From Pontederia crassipes (lineage: Eukaryota > Streptophyta > Magnoliopsida > Commelinales > Pontederiaceae), in contig CM060192.1 of NCBI GenBank assembly GCA_030549335.1, positions 23,192,157 to 23,256,156 of the forward strand: 64,000 nt of DNA, read 5' to 3'. The notes beneath the pieces are model-generated. The model saw nothing but the letters and a program-made list of their open reading frames with translations, was not told the origin of the DNA and made no database searches. The translations under genes and the position numbers were made by a program. Shown here one piece after another: positions 1 through 12,363 of this stretch (positions are counted from its first letter, which is position 1; every line of letters begins with the position of its first letter).

Positions 1-776
1 AATTTACTCAAATAAATGGATAGACAAACTTCAAAGAGAAGGTAGAAACACCCCTCAGAAAAGTTCCACAAGAACAATGACCAAGATGATGTTAGCACTG
101 AAATCTAACAGCCGGTCTAGGATTATCATTTTTACATTAGTACCAAGTAAATATTTGCCATACAACAAAACATAATAATTGCATTTATGACCAATAATTC
201 CTATCACGTAGACTTCAATCTTGAGTTGTAATCTCAGACGGAAGAGCTGGGACTGATAACATAAATTATCTATAATCTGATTCAACTGAGTTACATTAAC
301 CCTTTGTCCTGGATGGAAACTCCTCAATTTTATTTAAGAGAAAATTTCATTGATTCTTATTGAATGTTATAATAAACTTTGATCTACACGTGGATAATTA
401 CTACAATTTGGTCAGTTCCAGTCAATTAGAACATCAAGGTTATGACTAACCTATTTGTGATCACACAATTGGCATTCAACCTGTAAAATATAACATATCA
501 GATTTCTCATTTATTCTATTCAAATTCTTGTAGGATGATGAGATTGCTACCCTGATTTAAATGATAAAAGATAAAACATCCACAAAATATATGATATTAA
601 GTATTAGCAGTTCCAAGCATCGAGTTTCGAGAAATATCACAGTTTTTTTTTTTGGTGGAGAGGAACATCAGCCTAAAGATCTACTTTCAGTCAGATAAAT
701 ATAACATGAGAATATTAAACTAAACGCCTAAGGAAAAAGTCTTAAAATGAAACAAGCTGATTGAAAACTTAAACTT
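1..776 (-). other. Intron of the ARL2/TTN5-type gene, running off the left edge
   Basis: This AT-rich stretch lies downstream (minus strand) of the last recognisable ARL2 exon. I searched both strands by eye for the expected C-terminal exon (about 45 residues, with a CSAYTGEG-like G5 motif) and did not find it, so it should lie to the left of the window. A 90-codon open frame at 55-327 on the minus strand resembles no family I know and looks like chance. Confidence 0.6.
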
Positions 777-778
777 AC

Positions 779-2427
779 TTTAACTATTTCATCTGGCTTG
801 AGAGCACCTTGGATATCCTGCTTATTTGCAAATACCAATAAAGATGCCCCAGATAATCTCTGTCAAAATCAGAATGCATGCATGAATGAATGAATATATG
901 ATATTGCAAGGAGTATTTCAAACTTTTTCACAATATCTTGATATAACGTAAAGTACAAACAGAAACTTCAGTGTGCACAGAAAGCATCAAGCAAGCACCA
1001 AGCTCGACATTTAAAAGAAAACCAGATTGGTTCTGATCCACGAGTAGTAAAGGCAATAATATTTAGATATTTTAGCTTCTGTGGATATCCTGAAACACAA
1101 AATTAATAAGAACACCATTTTACATTTCATGTCGTTCAGGTTGGATCTGTTTCAAATATTGATTCAAGATCATTCAAAAGTCACACAATATGTAAAAAGA
1201 AAAAAAGATTATCATAAATGCAAAAGATTATCTGTGGTTGTCTAGTAAATGCAAAAGAAAAAAGCAAACACTGCACCCAAGTCATTACAGTAAAAAAAAA
1301 CATCTACCATCATCTAGTGTGGCATGATTATCACTTTTTCTTTTTCTAGTTGTCTAACCCAGGAACCCAGTATTTCTAGGAGCAATTGGTTTTCATGCAT
1401 GGTATAAAACATAATAGTTTTACTTTGCATTACTTTGAATGGAGTCATGGACAGTGTTCTTTGTTTTCTGATAAATGGAGTTTGCATTAACTAATGAGAA
1501 ACATCAAGACAGGAGGACCAAATGTTAGCATCATCATAAATGAGAAACATAAATGGAGTTTGCATTAAATTTTAAATAGATTAGGAAGTCCTAAAAAATT
1601 CTGACAGCAAAACTACACCTCACATAAAGAAAGGAATAGGACCAAATGTTAGCATCATCATTTACATTATCCCATGGACCTGGTTAGAAGGACAAGAAGA
1701 TCTTAAACAGACCTCTTTCTTTGGCTAGTAAATATTCTTTTTTTTAAGAAAATTGTCTTGATTATCAATATGGCGCAGATGCGTGGAGCATAATATTTGC
1801 TAAGAGTAAGATCAGAAACCTTCATCTTGTTTCATCAGCATGTCAATGGATTCGGGGAACCAGAAAATTCATGATAGCGACTTATACACTAATATTACAA
1901 TGGATCAAATCAAACCTCTTCCTTTAAGAGATTCTCCAGCTCCATCCTGCAATCATCCAACCGTCGGACGTCCGAGCTGTCGACCACCCAAACCAATCCA
2001 TCTGTTTGCTCGAAGTAATTGCGCCAGTAGGACCGGATGGTCTTCTGCCCGCCCACGTCCCATATGTTTAGCGAGTACCTTGCAGATGGCATCCAGTCAA
2101 ATTACCAAAAATATGTCAGGAAACCCACACGGCACAGAGGCGAGAAGAGGCTCAGAGGTTTTACTTTTGGTACTTGATGGTCTTGATGTTGAAGCCGAGC
2201 GTGGGGCTGATGACGCTGGTGTCCTCGCCGTTGATCTTGAGCACGATCGTCGTCTTCCCGGAGTTGTCGAGTCCCCTGCGACGCGCGATGACGACTGTGA
2301 GCTACATGAAGAAGAGAGAGATCGAGGAGGAGGAGGTGATGGCGAGGAGAGATGAGGCGTACACCATGAGGATTCGCATTTCCTTCTCCTTCTTCTTGAT
2401 CTTTCTGATGATGCTTAGCAGACCCAT
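779..2427 (-). CDS. TTN5: ARL2-type ADP-ribosylation factor-like GTPase (TITAN5), 3' end missing
   Basis: Small GTPase of the ARF family, closest to ARL2. In plants TITAN5 is needed for embryo and endosperm division, and ARL2 acts with tubulin-folding cofactors in the cytosol. Four exons are visible on the minus strand: 2363-2427, 2165-2275, 1916-2078 and 779-859, all with GT-AG borders and joining in frame to 140 codons. Seen: start [12 protein letters not shown]1 loop GLDNSGKT (residues 23-30), G3 WDVGGQ (65-70), and G4 NKQD (125-128). The family is about 185 aa, so about 45 C-terminal residues with the G5 motif lie beyond the left edge. The start at 2427 is chosen because MGLLS is the family N terminus; the open frame extends 50 codons upstream but that part looks like leader. 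No damage is visible in the part present. Intron 3 (860-1915) is about 1 kb and holds nothing recognised. Confidence 0.95.
860..1915 (-). other. Third intron of the ARL2-type gene
   Basis: 1,056 bp of AT-rich intron. The words AAATGGAGTTTGCATTAA and GGACCAAATGTTAGCATCATCAT each occur twice (about 1474/1552 and 1517/1639), pointing to a small local duplication. No coding similarity or transposon end was recognised. Confidence 0.6.
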
Positions 2428-3567
2428 TTGCGGCGAAGCGGGGGTTGTTCGAAGGACGGCGGCGTGTTTCTCTACTGTAAGAAGATGAGCGGAGAAGTCA
2501 GGGGAATGATCGAGTGAAAAATCAGCGAGGATAGAAAATACTTTTGTTATTAGTCGATAGCGATAAGTAGGAATCAAACTACTTGAAAATAGAACTCGAC
2601 ATTGAAAGATTGGTAACGTAAAAGAAAAAGGGAATTGAGTGTGAGATTGAATCCTTGGGTAAATATGTGATTCAATGTTTGGTTGAAAAGAGAGAAAAAT
2701 AAGAGAGAGAGAGAGAGTTCATTGAGTTTTTTTTATTTATTCTTCAGAAATATGAACTGATTTAGGAACAGCACTTCGTAATAATTATTTTTTTCATGTA
2801 CAAAATCATTACGAATATTTGAGGATGGAATAATGATGATTTGAACTCGGAGTCTCGTTTTTACTTTAAAAGAGCTCGCTTTTTTTTTCTTTTTTTTTTT
2901 TTGGTTCGTTACTCTTGATGCATCATTGGCCAGTAGGTGAGAGACATCAACATGCATTGTCTGATAAAATTCCTTGTTACTCGGTGAAATGAATCAGGGG
3001 ATGGCTGGGTGCTGGGTGCCGGGTGCCCTATTACGAGAAAATAAAAATAAAAACATAGTTGATATCAAAAGAAATGCGAGCTCATGGAACAATCGGAACT
3101 CATTAAATCGAGGGAAATATTATTAAAAAATGAAAATGAACATTGAACCTGTGAGGAAGGCATTATCATATCCGGGTAGGTTGAAGGCACAAATTATCCA
3201 TCCAATGAAGGATGGAGGGTCATCCGCAGCTTCATTAGCGATTAAACTAGTAATGATATAGTTATAAAGAACTCCACACTTAGTTTCATTGACAAACAGC
3301 TATTTGGATAAAATTGTGAACATATGAATAGAAGCCTCTGGACGCATTTTCATTAACAAGCTAGGAGTCCTGCAGAGCCCTTCAACAACAAATTTATTCC
3401 CCAAGGACAACAAAAAAGAGCAAAGAGAACTCATGAATTTTATCAGGGAAAATTGAGTTGGTTCTCTAATGAATTGTGATGCTGCTAATTATGATATTTT
3501 GATCACTACCATCATGTCATACATTTGTTACAAATCGCAAAAGTACATTAAATTCTCAGAAAAGCAA
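2428..3567. other. Intergenic space between the ARL2-type gene and the pyrophosphatase gene
   Basis: Both flanking genes are on the minus strand, so this is the ARL2 leader/promoter side and the pyrophosphatase 3' flank. It holds a (GA)8 run near 2702-2717 and A/T homopolymers near 2880-2902. The GA run is just under 300 bp upstream of the ARL2 start codon and may be a plant promoter GA element, which is inference. No gene was recognised. Confidence 0.5.
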
Positions 3568-6500
3568 TCACACCAGTGAAAGCTCTCCAGCAGGAACAGA
3601 TCTTTTAACTAATTTTACCCATGACTCATTTGTCTCTGTGATAACCTTGAGAGCATAGTCCTGCGAGCAATAAGCAAAACAAAAGAAATCAGAAAGGATA
3701 TACAGACATGGATAGAGCACATCAGCATCATAGTTAAAAAGCTTGAAATATAATTTTTTTTAAATATAATTGTTTGCATAAAAGCACGGCAATTCAGACC
3801 TAGAACTGAAATTCATATCAAAAGTATTCCTACCAAAAGGATGCAATGAGAAGAATATAAGTGAGAAAAATATATTCCTAACTCCAACAATAAGATCTAG
3901 TTTTGCAATTTTTTTGTGGTTTTCCAGGGGAGTTTTACAATTTGATAAATCACAATTAGTTTGTGGCCTAGATCTTTCAACCCGCCCGCTCCCTGTATCT
4001 TTTCTCAACAAAAAGACAAGTGCAAAGTCTGAAGAATCAGGATGTAGGAATTACCCTGTTTGCTGCCTTGTTGCCAAGTCCAAACTTATTAGCAGGTTTT
4101 CCATCTGGAATCTTGTAGTCTCTAAACCAGTCCCTTATTGCAGTAAGAGTACCCTGAAGCAACACGAAGGCATTAAGATATTATCAAAGAGTATTTCACA
4201 ACCATCAAACATTGACCAACTAGAGAAATAAAAAAAATTAGAAATAATTTATTGTAATAAACTTGCAGGCATTTCGAAAAACAAACTGAAGTTATCCAAA
4301 AAGAAAAAAAATACTGTAACTCAAAAATAAGAATTCACTTATTAAATGGACTTGTGCAGTTGCGTTGTTACAAAATTGCTGCTTCACTATGGATAATGGA
4401 GTCTGTAATGATCAAGACATGGTTCAATGCATTCAGAATTCACTCCAAAGTTCACATGTTTAAATACATTTCACAAAATAATTACAAATTGCTACCACCA
4501 GAAAACATGATAGCATTATGATGGCTTGAATTCTCTATTCTTTTCAGCTAGGATAAAGGCATAGTTTAATTGGTTTAAGCTGCATTTTTGTTATATGAAT
4601 TATACATTTTCAGCCTTTTATCAAATTTCCGAACCACAATTCCATCTGAACTCTTTTGCCAGTGAAGCACATATTACATGCACTTGAATTGATGAATGTT
4701 TACGTTTAACAGGTACCTGCATGTCTATGTGAAGGTAACTGAGGGCTGACTTAGAAGAACCTACACGGGGGGTACCTACTACTGCTGAGAAGGAAAGGTC
4801 GAACTGGTAGGAAACGACAAGGACAAGCTGGCACACTGCAGAGGATTAAAACCAATTCCGCTATAAGGAAAAGGGGACAGGTGTCAACAATCAAGGTGTG
4901 TGACGAAGAAAAAGAAGAATCAGGGAGGAAAAAGGATGATGTACTGTGGCGGACAGGTATCATACATCAGATGGTTCAAGCTATACAAGGTCGGGAGTCA
5001 AAAATCAAAAGATGGATGGGACAGACAGGATACTATAAAAGAAAAAGAGGAACACAAGAGAGTGGGGGCCGAATTAGAAGGAAAAAGCTTTTGCAAAAGG
5101 AGGAGAAGAAGCTGCCAAACCGAGGGAGGGGTTGTCTTCTGTGCCTTTCAGTTCCGCATTTATACACTTTCGACCCTGATTTTAGTTCTTGTGGTTTTTG
5201 GTAAAGTGATCATGGGAAAACAATGGTTAACAGTAGCTTAATAGTGTTTAAACTAGTGCCAAATTTAGCTATGTGTAACTAACTAGCCGTCGAGGCTAGG
5301 GGAAGTTTATGATGAGATTCAAACTCTTTTGATTATGTTGTCTATCGATTGGATGCCTTCATTTGATTTGCATCAGTTGTGCTATTTTGTTGAACCTTTT
5401 CTTCTCTGCTTAACGGTTGATTATTCCTTCGAACAGACTCCTGAGAAGGAGCATATGTTGTCCAAAGTAGATTAGCAAGGAGCCGAGAGGCTAGCTGGTT
5501 ACATTGGAGCAAGTAATCATCAACTCAGCCAAAACTAAGCTCATACTGACAGGAGAAGCTCAGAAGGATGACTTCTTATTGTTGTCGAACTCTATGATTA
5601 GGACAGAATCTCTGAACATCTTGAGAGTCGATGAACAAATTCATATCTTGGAAATGCTTGAATCTGTAGTCTCAAAGCGAGAGCGAAGAGGCTACAGTGA
5701 CCTTAACACGAAAGTGGTAGGATCGATATTTGGGTTTCGCTGATTCGTCTTGCATCTGATTGAACTGAGTCGCAAATGCATAGCCAACTTAAGTTCTTCC
5801 CTGACGACAATCCCCTAAGACTTGATCTTTTACATTGTTCACATTCTTCTTTAAGTCGTTTACCCTCTTTTGCTGTTTAGTCATTATACTGCATATATAA
5901 CAATAAAAAACATAAAATGATATACAAAATCCAAAACTCCAATTCCATTAGAATTATGTTTTCGTTTATCTACTTTCTACGACTTAAGCTTGAGTCTTTC
6001 ATCCTGCGAACTGGACTCTTTTCGTTGAGATACAAGTTTAAAAACAAATACAACTTCTCTCTCAGCGGTTATGAAAGTGTACACGTGTTTACGGATATAT
6101 CAAGTTAGTTTTGAATATTTGTTATACTTTAGATTGGGCAACCCCTCTGATCCTACTCATGTAATCTCATTAGCAACCATCATCACATTACAAACTGTAG
6201 AGCTAACTCAGGAAGGATTTAGTAGTACTAGCATGACAATGGAAGCAATTTATAATATTCAAAGTTTTCAGGTTGATGTGAATAAAAACATAAAAAAAAA
6301 CCTCAAATTTATCTTGACAGTAAGTTGTTCAAGTATAAAAATCTAGCAGTGTAATGATCAGTGTTTCACCACTAATATAGTGATTGCATTGGAGGAGCTA
6401 CAATTTTTCGTTAATTAGCTTCTTTTTAACAACTCCAATAAAAACAACAGAATACAATTGTTTCAACAGTGTTTGTTTACAGTAAAAATTTACTTTGTAT

Positions 6501-8110
6501 CCTTTAATTATGACATAGTTGTTTAAACTAGGATATAACAAAAACATTAAGCTTACAGGGAAATGCTTCTCAACATCATCCACATCATTAACAAGTGCTG
6601 CTCGAGGATCATCCAATGAGATAGCAACAATTTTCCAGTCAAGCTCTCCCTCGTCAATCATGGCTAAAGCTCCCAGAGGCTTTACCTTGAGAACCTCACC
6701 AATCTTAGCTCGTCTCTCACCTATCTCGACAACATCAACTGTGCAAAAAGTATTAGGTTCCTATCATACTGCCAAGTTCCTTGCCATACCTACCATAATT
6801 TGCTTTTTCGGTAAGAGAATCATAATTGTGTAAACAAACTAAATAAGACAGCACACCTGGATCATTATCCCCAAATGCTCCTTCAACTTCTGCATTGGCA
6901 AAAGAAGGGTCCTCCCAAGTCTGAGGTAGCAATCCATAATTCCAGTTTATGTTGTATCTGTTATCAACACAAAAAGAATGAGACGCAAATAAAAAAGATT
7001 GATCCAAGTGCAGCATGCATATTGTTACAAGCATGCATTTTATCTTCTCATGGAGCAGGAATTCTTATTTCTCACAGCCGCCATATCTTCATCACTGGCA
7101 TATTTACATAACACAATCAAAATTTTACTGCTGAATGGCATCACCATCAAATTGAATAGTTTTACTATTCCTTTGGTTAACAATGGATATTGAATCCTAC
7201 AATTGTCCAAAATCCTACTGATTGAAAGATTTCTCTCCAGAGCCAGTTTCAATTGTTTGTTATCATAAAGCAAAAAGAAAGTATCTTCAAGTTATTCTGC
7301 CAAAATTTTGTATTATAACCAATAGCATCACAATAGATCATTTTAGACTTGTTATATCTAAGAACTACCTAAGACAGTGCAAAGAACTATATTTACATCT
7401 CCAATAAGAGGGAAAACAAAGTGTAAAGACAGGAAAAAAAAGCCAAATCCACAACAGCTTCTGTAGACTGCTAACCGGAAAATAAGCCGGTATCTAAATT
7501 ACTACTGCGTTCTTAACATAGATATCGCACAGTCCAAAATCTTTAGGAAGAAATCCAGTGTTAGATCTATCAATAATTACTCAAGAACTTATGAACCATC
7601 TACATCGGAAGATTAGACTTCTATCGTTCAAAGCGTATACGAAGCAAAACTCCAAAATATTGAAATGCGAAAGAAATCTCACGGATAATATCGAAGTTTC
7701 CCTTTTTTGGTGTCCTGCTTAATAGGCGTGAAGGCCTCGTCAGTGGCAACCTCCATCTTTGCGCTGGTCTCCTTTGGAATCTCCACGACGAAGTTGAAGA
7801 CCCCGTCCCCTAGGTGTAAGGGCACGTCGTGCCACGGTGATATCTTCTTGCCGGAGCCGCCGAGGAAGAAAACTCGGTAGTCTAGGGTCTCCGGATGTCC
7901 CTCCTCCTTGGTCTGGACGCCGTCGACCTTGTAGAGGGCGGAGACGTTGTACCTCCTGAGTCGGAGGGCGACGGCCTTGGGCTTCTGCGAGATGAGAACG
8001 CGGTGGAAGAGGGAGGACGATCTGCTCCACCGTATCCCACGGTTGAAGGCTCCGGCGCCGGCGGCCACGGCGGTGTGCCTGATGGCGGATGCGGTGACGG
8101 CCGCGGCCAT
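3568..8110 (-). CDS. PPA6: Soluble inorganic pyrophosphatase, plastid-targeted (PPA6 type)
   Basis: Hydrolyses inorganic pyrophosphate to two phosphates; the plastid enzyme pulls starch, fatty-acid and nucleotide synthesis forward. Five minus-strand exons with consensus splice sites: 7683-8110, 6857-6957, 6557-6738, 4055-4153 and 3568-3660 (stop TGA at 3568-3570). They join in frame to 903 bp, 300 aa, the usual length of Arabidopsis PPA6. Residues 1 to about 60 are Ala/Arg/Ser-rich, as in a chloroplast transit peptide. Family I landmarks follow: SPWHDVPL, FVVEIPK, YPYNINWNYG, the metal-binding signature DNDPVDV (about 173-179), KPLGALAMIDEGELDWK, and a KIPDGKPANKF segment. The start is the first ATG of the open frame and begins the transit-like segment. 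Intron 3 (4154-6556, 2.4 kb) is far longer than the others. No damage is seen. Confidence 0.95.
4154..6556. other. Long third intron of the pyrophosphatase gene, with an unrecognised insert
   Basis: The intron is about 2.4 kb. Its centre (about 4,750-5,760) is less AT-rich and has purine-rich stretches and open frames on the plus strand: overlapping 107- and 113-codon frames near 4881-5241 and a 79-codon frame at 5504-5743 with a charged, helical-looking C-terminal half. I recognise none of them. They may be a captured gene fragment or a decayed transposon. No terminal repeats or target duplication were found. Confidence 0.4.
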
Positions 8111-8224
8111 GGGAGGGAAGGGAGGAGGGGAAACGGACTCTTCCGGGTATGAGAACTGAGAAGTGTGTGGAGTGTGAGGAGGGTGCGGGTTTCATACCAA
8201 TCGCGTGACTTGATTGGGTGGGAT

Positions 8225-8238
8225 CATATATAATATAC
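8225..8238 (-). promoter_or_regulatory. Possible TATA box of the pyrophosphatase gene
   Basis: An alternating A/T stretch that reads TATTATATAT on the minus strand, about 115-130 bp upstream of the start codon at 8110. This is a plausible core promoter position. No transcript data are available, and the surrounding DNA is AT-rich enough for a chance match. Confidence 0.3.
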
Positions 8239-9440
8239 TAACTTTTTCATTTTACCCACCCGTCAACTTTTTACTTTTTTCATTTATCTAATTATATTTT
8301 TATGTAGCAATATTTGGATCAAAGTTAAAATAATAAATATATATAGGTAGAAGGAGTACGCTGTTCGGTTACAAGCTATAATCTACAGCTCTCTCTTCAA
8401 TTAATCCCAACCGTTCAATATGACGAGAGCCTTCCTTTCGTTTTGTTCTTTTCATTCATTTAACTCGTCGAGATCAACACCAATTGGGTGTCTCGCCATG
8501 AGGAGTTTGATTACCTCATCGGCGCAAATTGGTTCACTAGGCCATCATTGTACTTCACAGGCGCATCATACACGGTTGCAACTACTGCTAGGTGAAGACA
8601 TAAACCATCAAACAAGATGGCCTTCGAGACCATGTACAAGGACCATCAACATGGCCGCGCCAAGACATCGGAACAACACTCATAGGCCTACTCGGGATCA
8701 GCCGCCGGGTACACCCCTCCGGAGGTATTATAGGGTCGGGCGACGACGGAGGACAAGGTTTATCTGGAGGGTCGGATTAGGGCTAGAGTTGGAGGGACAA
8801 AGAGGCATCTACCATCGTTGATGTGAAGTTCAGAGTAGAGTTGGAGGCGGCTTCTTGGAACACCGTAGGAGAGAGATGTCGGCGTCATAAGAGAAGAGAG
8901 AAGGGAAAAGTTATCGTCTTTGGCCAAAGTTGCCTCCTCACAAAGGCGAGCTACTCCACTTGCAAATCATCGTCGACTTTCTCTGTTGCACCTTTTTCTT
9001 TCTCTTTGTTCCTTCATCAAAATACTTTCCCGATTCTTGTCATCATGTCGATGGCAAGTACATATGTTCATAGTGGTTCATATTGTTGTGGTTCATAGTT
9101 GTTCAAATTCTTTTCAATAGCACAGACGATTGAGAAAAGAAGGAAGATAATAGAGGAAAGAGAAAAAAGAACCGACGGGTGGAGTTTGAAGAGGGGGAAA
9201 TAAAGAGTTGGGGAGAAGACATGGAGGAGAAAAGGGAACCAAGAGGGGAGAGAGAGAAAGAGGAGAGTTGGGGGAGAAAGATGGATAGTTGTAGGGATGT
9301 CAGATGATTCTAACCATTGCCAAGGATCAATCTAGGAAAACTCTCTTTCTGTCCTTTTCAAATCCATCCATCGAAATCTAATGGCTCAAATAGAAAAAAG
9401 TTGTAATTTACAGCTTAATTCAGGAGTTGTATATTCATTG
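8239..9440. other. Unrecognised 1.2-kb segment with a GC-richer core
   Basis: A GC-richer island (about 8,420-9,300) sits in AT-rich DNA. A 133-codon plus-strand frame (8420-8821) is Arg/His/Thr-rich and looks non-coding. The minus strand near 8,460-8,540 has a short stretch reading ADEVIKLLMARHPIGVDLDE, which could be a gene-fragment relic. The outer parts contain similar words in opposite orientation (TCTACAGC near 8,380 and TTTACAGCTT near 9,408), weakly suggesting a non-autonomous DNA element that captured sequence. This is inference only. Confidence 0.3.
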
Positions 9441-10376
9441 GCCTATATATATGATAATGGAAAAGCTAGGTAAGTAAAAAAGTTCAATTGCTTACTACTA
9501 AAATTTATATTTTGATATTTTACAAATTAAATACTAAAAAGTTAATTTAATAAATTAATAGTATCTTCTGAACCCAAAAAAGTTAACACGGCTAAAACGA
9601 AAATACTTGTATCGCTTTAGGAGAAGCAAGTCATATTGTCCAGAGTTGGGTAGAGAAATATTTGTCAAGAGGCATTACAGGCACTACTCAATTATATTAC
9701 TTTTTTGTATTTAAATCAATCAAACATATTAACTCAAGCTTAAGACAAATCATCTTTGGCTAAGTTGATAAGTACTCTATAAGTAAATTTCAAAATGCTT
9801 CAATTTTATAATGTGACTAATAAAGAGATGTCAAATTTGTTTATTAGTTAAAAAATAAGCCGAAAGAGCATTGCTATTTTTTCTAAAAAATTAAGTTACT
9901 TTGATAGTAATTAACTGGTTATCATTAATTTAAGTTTTTTTATTCAAACATGTAAATGCTCATTTGAAAATCATTTCTAATTAATAAATTACTTAACAAC
10001 ACTTAAAATTTGTCAATTATTTTTATCAGCTAAATCAAACAGATCTTTATTGTAATAAATATTACATTAACAAAAATACCTTATATAATTAACTTGATTT
10101 TAATAGAGCCAATTTTTATAATTTTCAATTACTTGTAAGTTGAGTCTATATTTATTTTTGTTCCTATCAATGTTCATATTCATATGCATGTCAATCGTTC
10201 TAGTAGCCACTAACCGCATTGTTATAATCATCTATTGGTCCTGTAGAGATTAATGAGCATAACATTCGGTATGTAGGGATCAACAACAATATGAATTATT
10301 GATAAGCTATTGAAGTATGCACTATTGATCAGTTCCATATCAATATTCATAATATAATTTCAATATTGTTGATGTG
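9441..10376. other. AT-rich intergenic DNA
   Basis: No coding frame, RNA gene or transposon end was recognised here. Confidence 0.6.
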
Positions 10377-10384
10377 CTTTGAAC

Positions 10385-10859
10385 TAGGGGTGAAATCAGT
10401 GGGGGTCGGATGGATTTTTCCGTTAGAAAAACCATCATATATATTTTTTTGGGTTTTTAAAATTAAAAAACCTTATCAATTTTTTCGGGGTCCTATATTT
10501 TATATTTATAAAAAATATTAATGATATAAAGAGATATTTTGTTTCATAAATTAACCGCATTCACGTGTTATATATTATAATAGTGCTATCTATGGCTTAT
10601 ATTAATTTCCTATACATGTTATAGGATAAAAATATGTTTAGTGAGTAATTTTATATATATTATAAATATCTAGAATATTCTATCAATATATATTTTATAA
10701 AATTTTAATTATGTAGGTCTCCATCGGGCTCCATGAGTTGTTTATTTAATTTTCAAAACTGCCTAGCTTTTTTTTAAATGGAAAAAAACCTAAAAATTTT
10801 ATGTCAGGTCAAGTCAATTTTTTAGGTTTTGGATTTTCACTTCTTTGCTTACATCCCTG
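10385..10859. mobile_element. hAT-type MITE (475 bp) with 8-bp target duplication
   Basis: The segment starts TAGGGGTGAAAT and ends CTTACATCCCTG, giving imperfect terminal inverted repeats of about 12 bp of the (C/T)AGGG(G/A)TG type usual for hAT elements. It is flanked on both sides by the same 8 bp CTTTGAAC (10,377-10,384 and 10,860-10,867). An 8-bp duplication is the hAT signature. The interior is AT-rich and has no transposase, so the element is non-autonomous. The perfect duplication suggests a fairly recent insertion. Confidence 0.8.
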
Positions 10860-10867
10860 CTTTGAAC

Positions 10868-12363
10868 TATTGTATCATGTGTACAAAATCATGAGAAAAA
10901 TGAAAATATGTGATGGCAACAAAGGACTCAGACAATTATGTAGGAGGGTTAAAATTTATCACTCCTTTTCCGTATTGTTTTCCTCTTATTTACAATAATA
11001 AAGATAATTTTAACATGTTAAAATATGTGCATTCATCTTCTTTTACTTGTCTAATTCGTTATTTTTTTTATTCATCATATTCACAACAAATACTACGAAT
11101 CATTAATGAACAATTATTTATAAATATTTTTCAATTGATTAGAATTATAGTAGTTAGCAATAAATGATTGGTCAATCATAATAATCATCTATATCATTAA
11201 TTTATAACAATATTTTTTAATTAATTAACTTAATAAATCATTAATTTATTATATGTTTTACAATTAATTGTCCATCAATCATAAAAGTTGCAATGACTAT
11301 AAAGATTGTAATTCAATTATCAATCAATCATGAAGGTTACAATTTAATTATTAATTAATTCACAAATCTTTGGAGTATAGCTCTCATTTATAAAGGAAAC
11401 ATAATTTCGTATGAGATCTATAATATATTTGTCATTTATTCATCTTCTATGTCATTTAAATTTGGGTATATTCATAGGTATAGATCATAATGTCATATCA
11501 ATCAATTAAACAATACAATCAATTTCTTATCTATTACCATAATTCAATTCTCAATTCTCAATAGTTCATATCAATTTAACTATAAATAGCTTATGATAGA
11601 TTACTATCATAATAATCAACTATAATAATAACTCGATCATCAATGATCAATTATAATAATCATAAGATATGAAACCATCAATATGATAATTATGATGATC
11701 AATCTACAATTACATATGTAAAAGTACTCTACATTTGAAATTAGGCTCGCACTAGATCAAACTAGGGGCGTGTTTTCACAATTTTATTTCTAAATTTCGA
11801 TCGATAGAACTCTAGCCGAGCATGACAGGAATTTTGGACGGATTGGCTCGCATTCTATTTTTCAATCAAAATCAACGGAACTTAGGTTGAGTTGACTCCT
11901 TATTTGAAATTACCTCTTGTTCTCATATTATAATTTACATTGTCGAATTTAGGCCGAACTAATCGAAACTCAGTCCAATTTATTCTCAATCGATCATTGT
12001 TGCCACGAGATCACAAACTTGGAGCACGCAATTATATTAGCCAAGATGAGTTCTCCAAACTCTGCTTCGATTCTTACAAAATATAGCCAAATTCCTAAGA
12101 ATCTAGATTAGGGGTATTGTTGAACTTAGGTCGCTTCCAAAGTCTACTTGAAGTCTATTTCAAAATGCGATTTTATTTTTTACATGATTAATGATGCAAT
12201 TTCATTCTCAATTAATTCATGCAATGTATCTTATATAGGACAAGAGTTCATGGGGTCTCCATCTAAAATCATCCAACCTATAAATCTTGCTACGCACATT
12301 AAGTTGATTGAAAATTGAATTATGAACTCGTTGTCTATTTCCTGCGCAAAGCTGTGAACTTTC
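10868..12363. other. AT-rich intergenic DNA upstream of the Copia element
   Basis: Low-complexity ATCAT/TAATTA words dominate up to about 11,730, and the remainder is somewhat more balanced. No gene or transposon boundary was recognised. Confidence 0.55.

Noticed and set aside
55-327. Possible last ARL2 exon
   Set aside because: Lacks the CSAYTGEG and FDWLV motifs expected in the C terminus.
1840-2488. Plus-strand ORFs over the ARL2 gene
   Set aside because: Antisense shadows of exons 1-3.
7740-8195. 151-codon Arg/Pro-rich minus-strand ORF
   Set aside because: Frame-shifted reading of pyrophosphatase exon 1.
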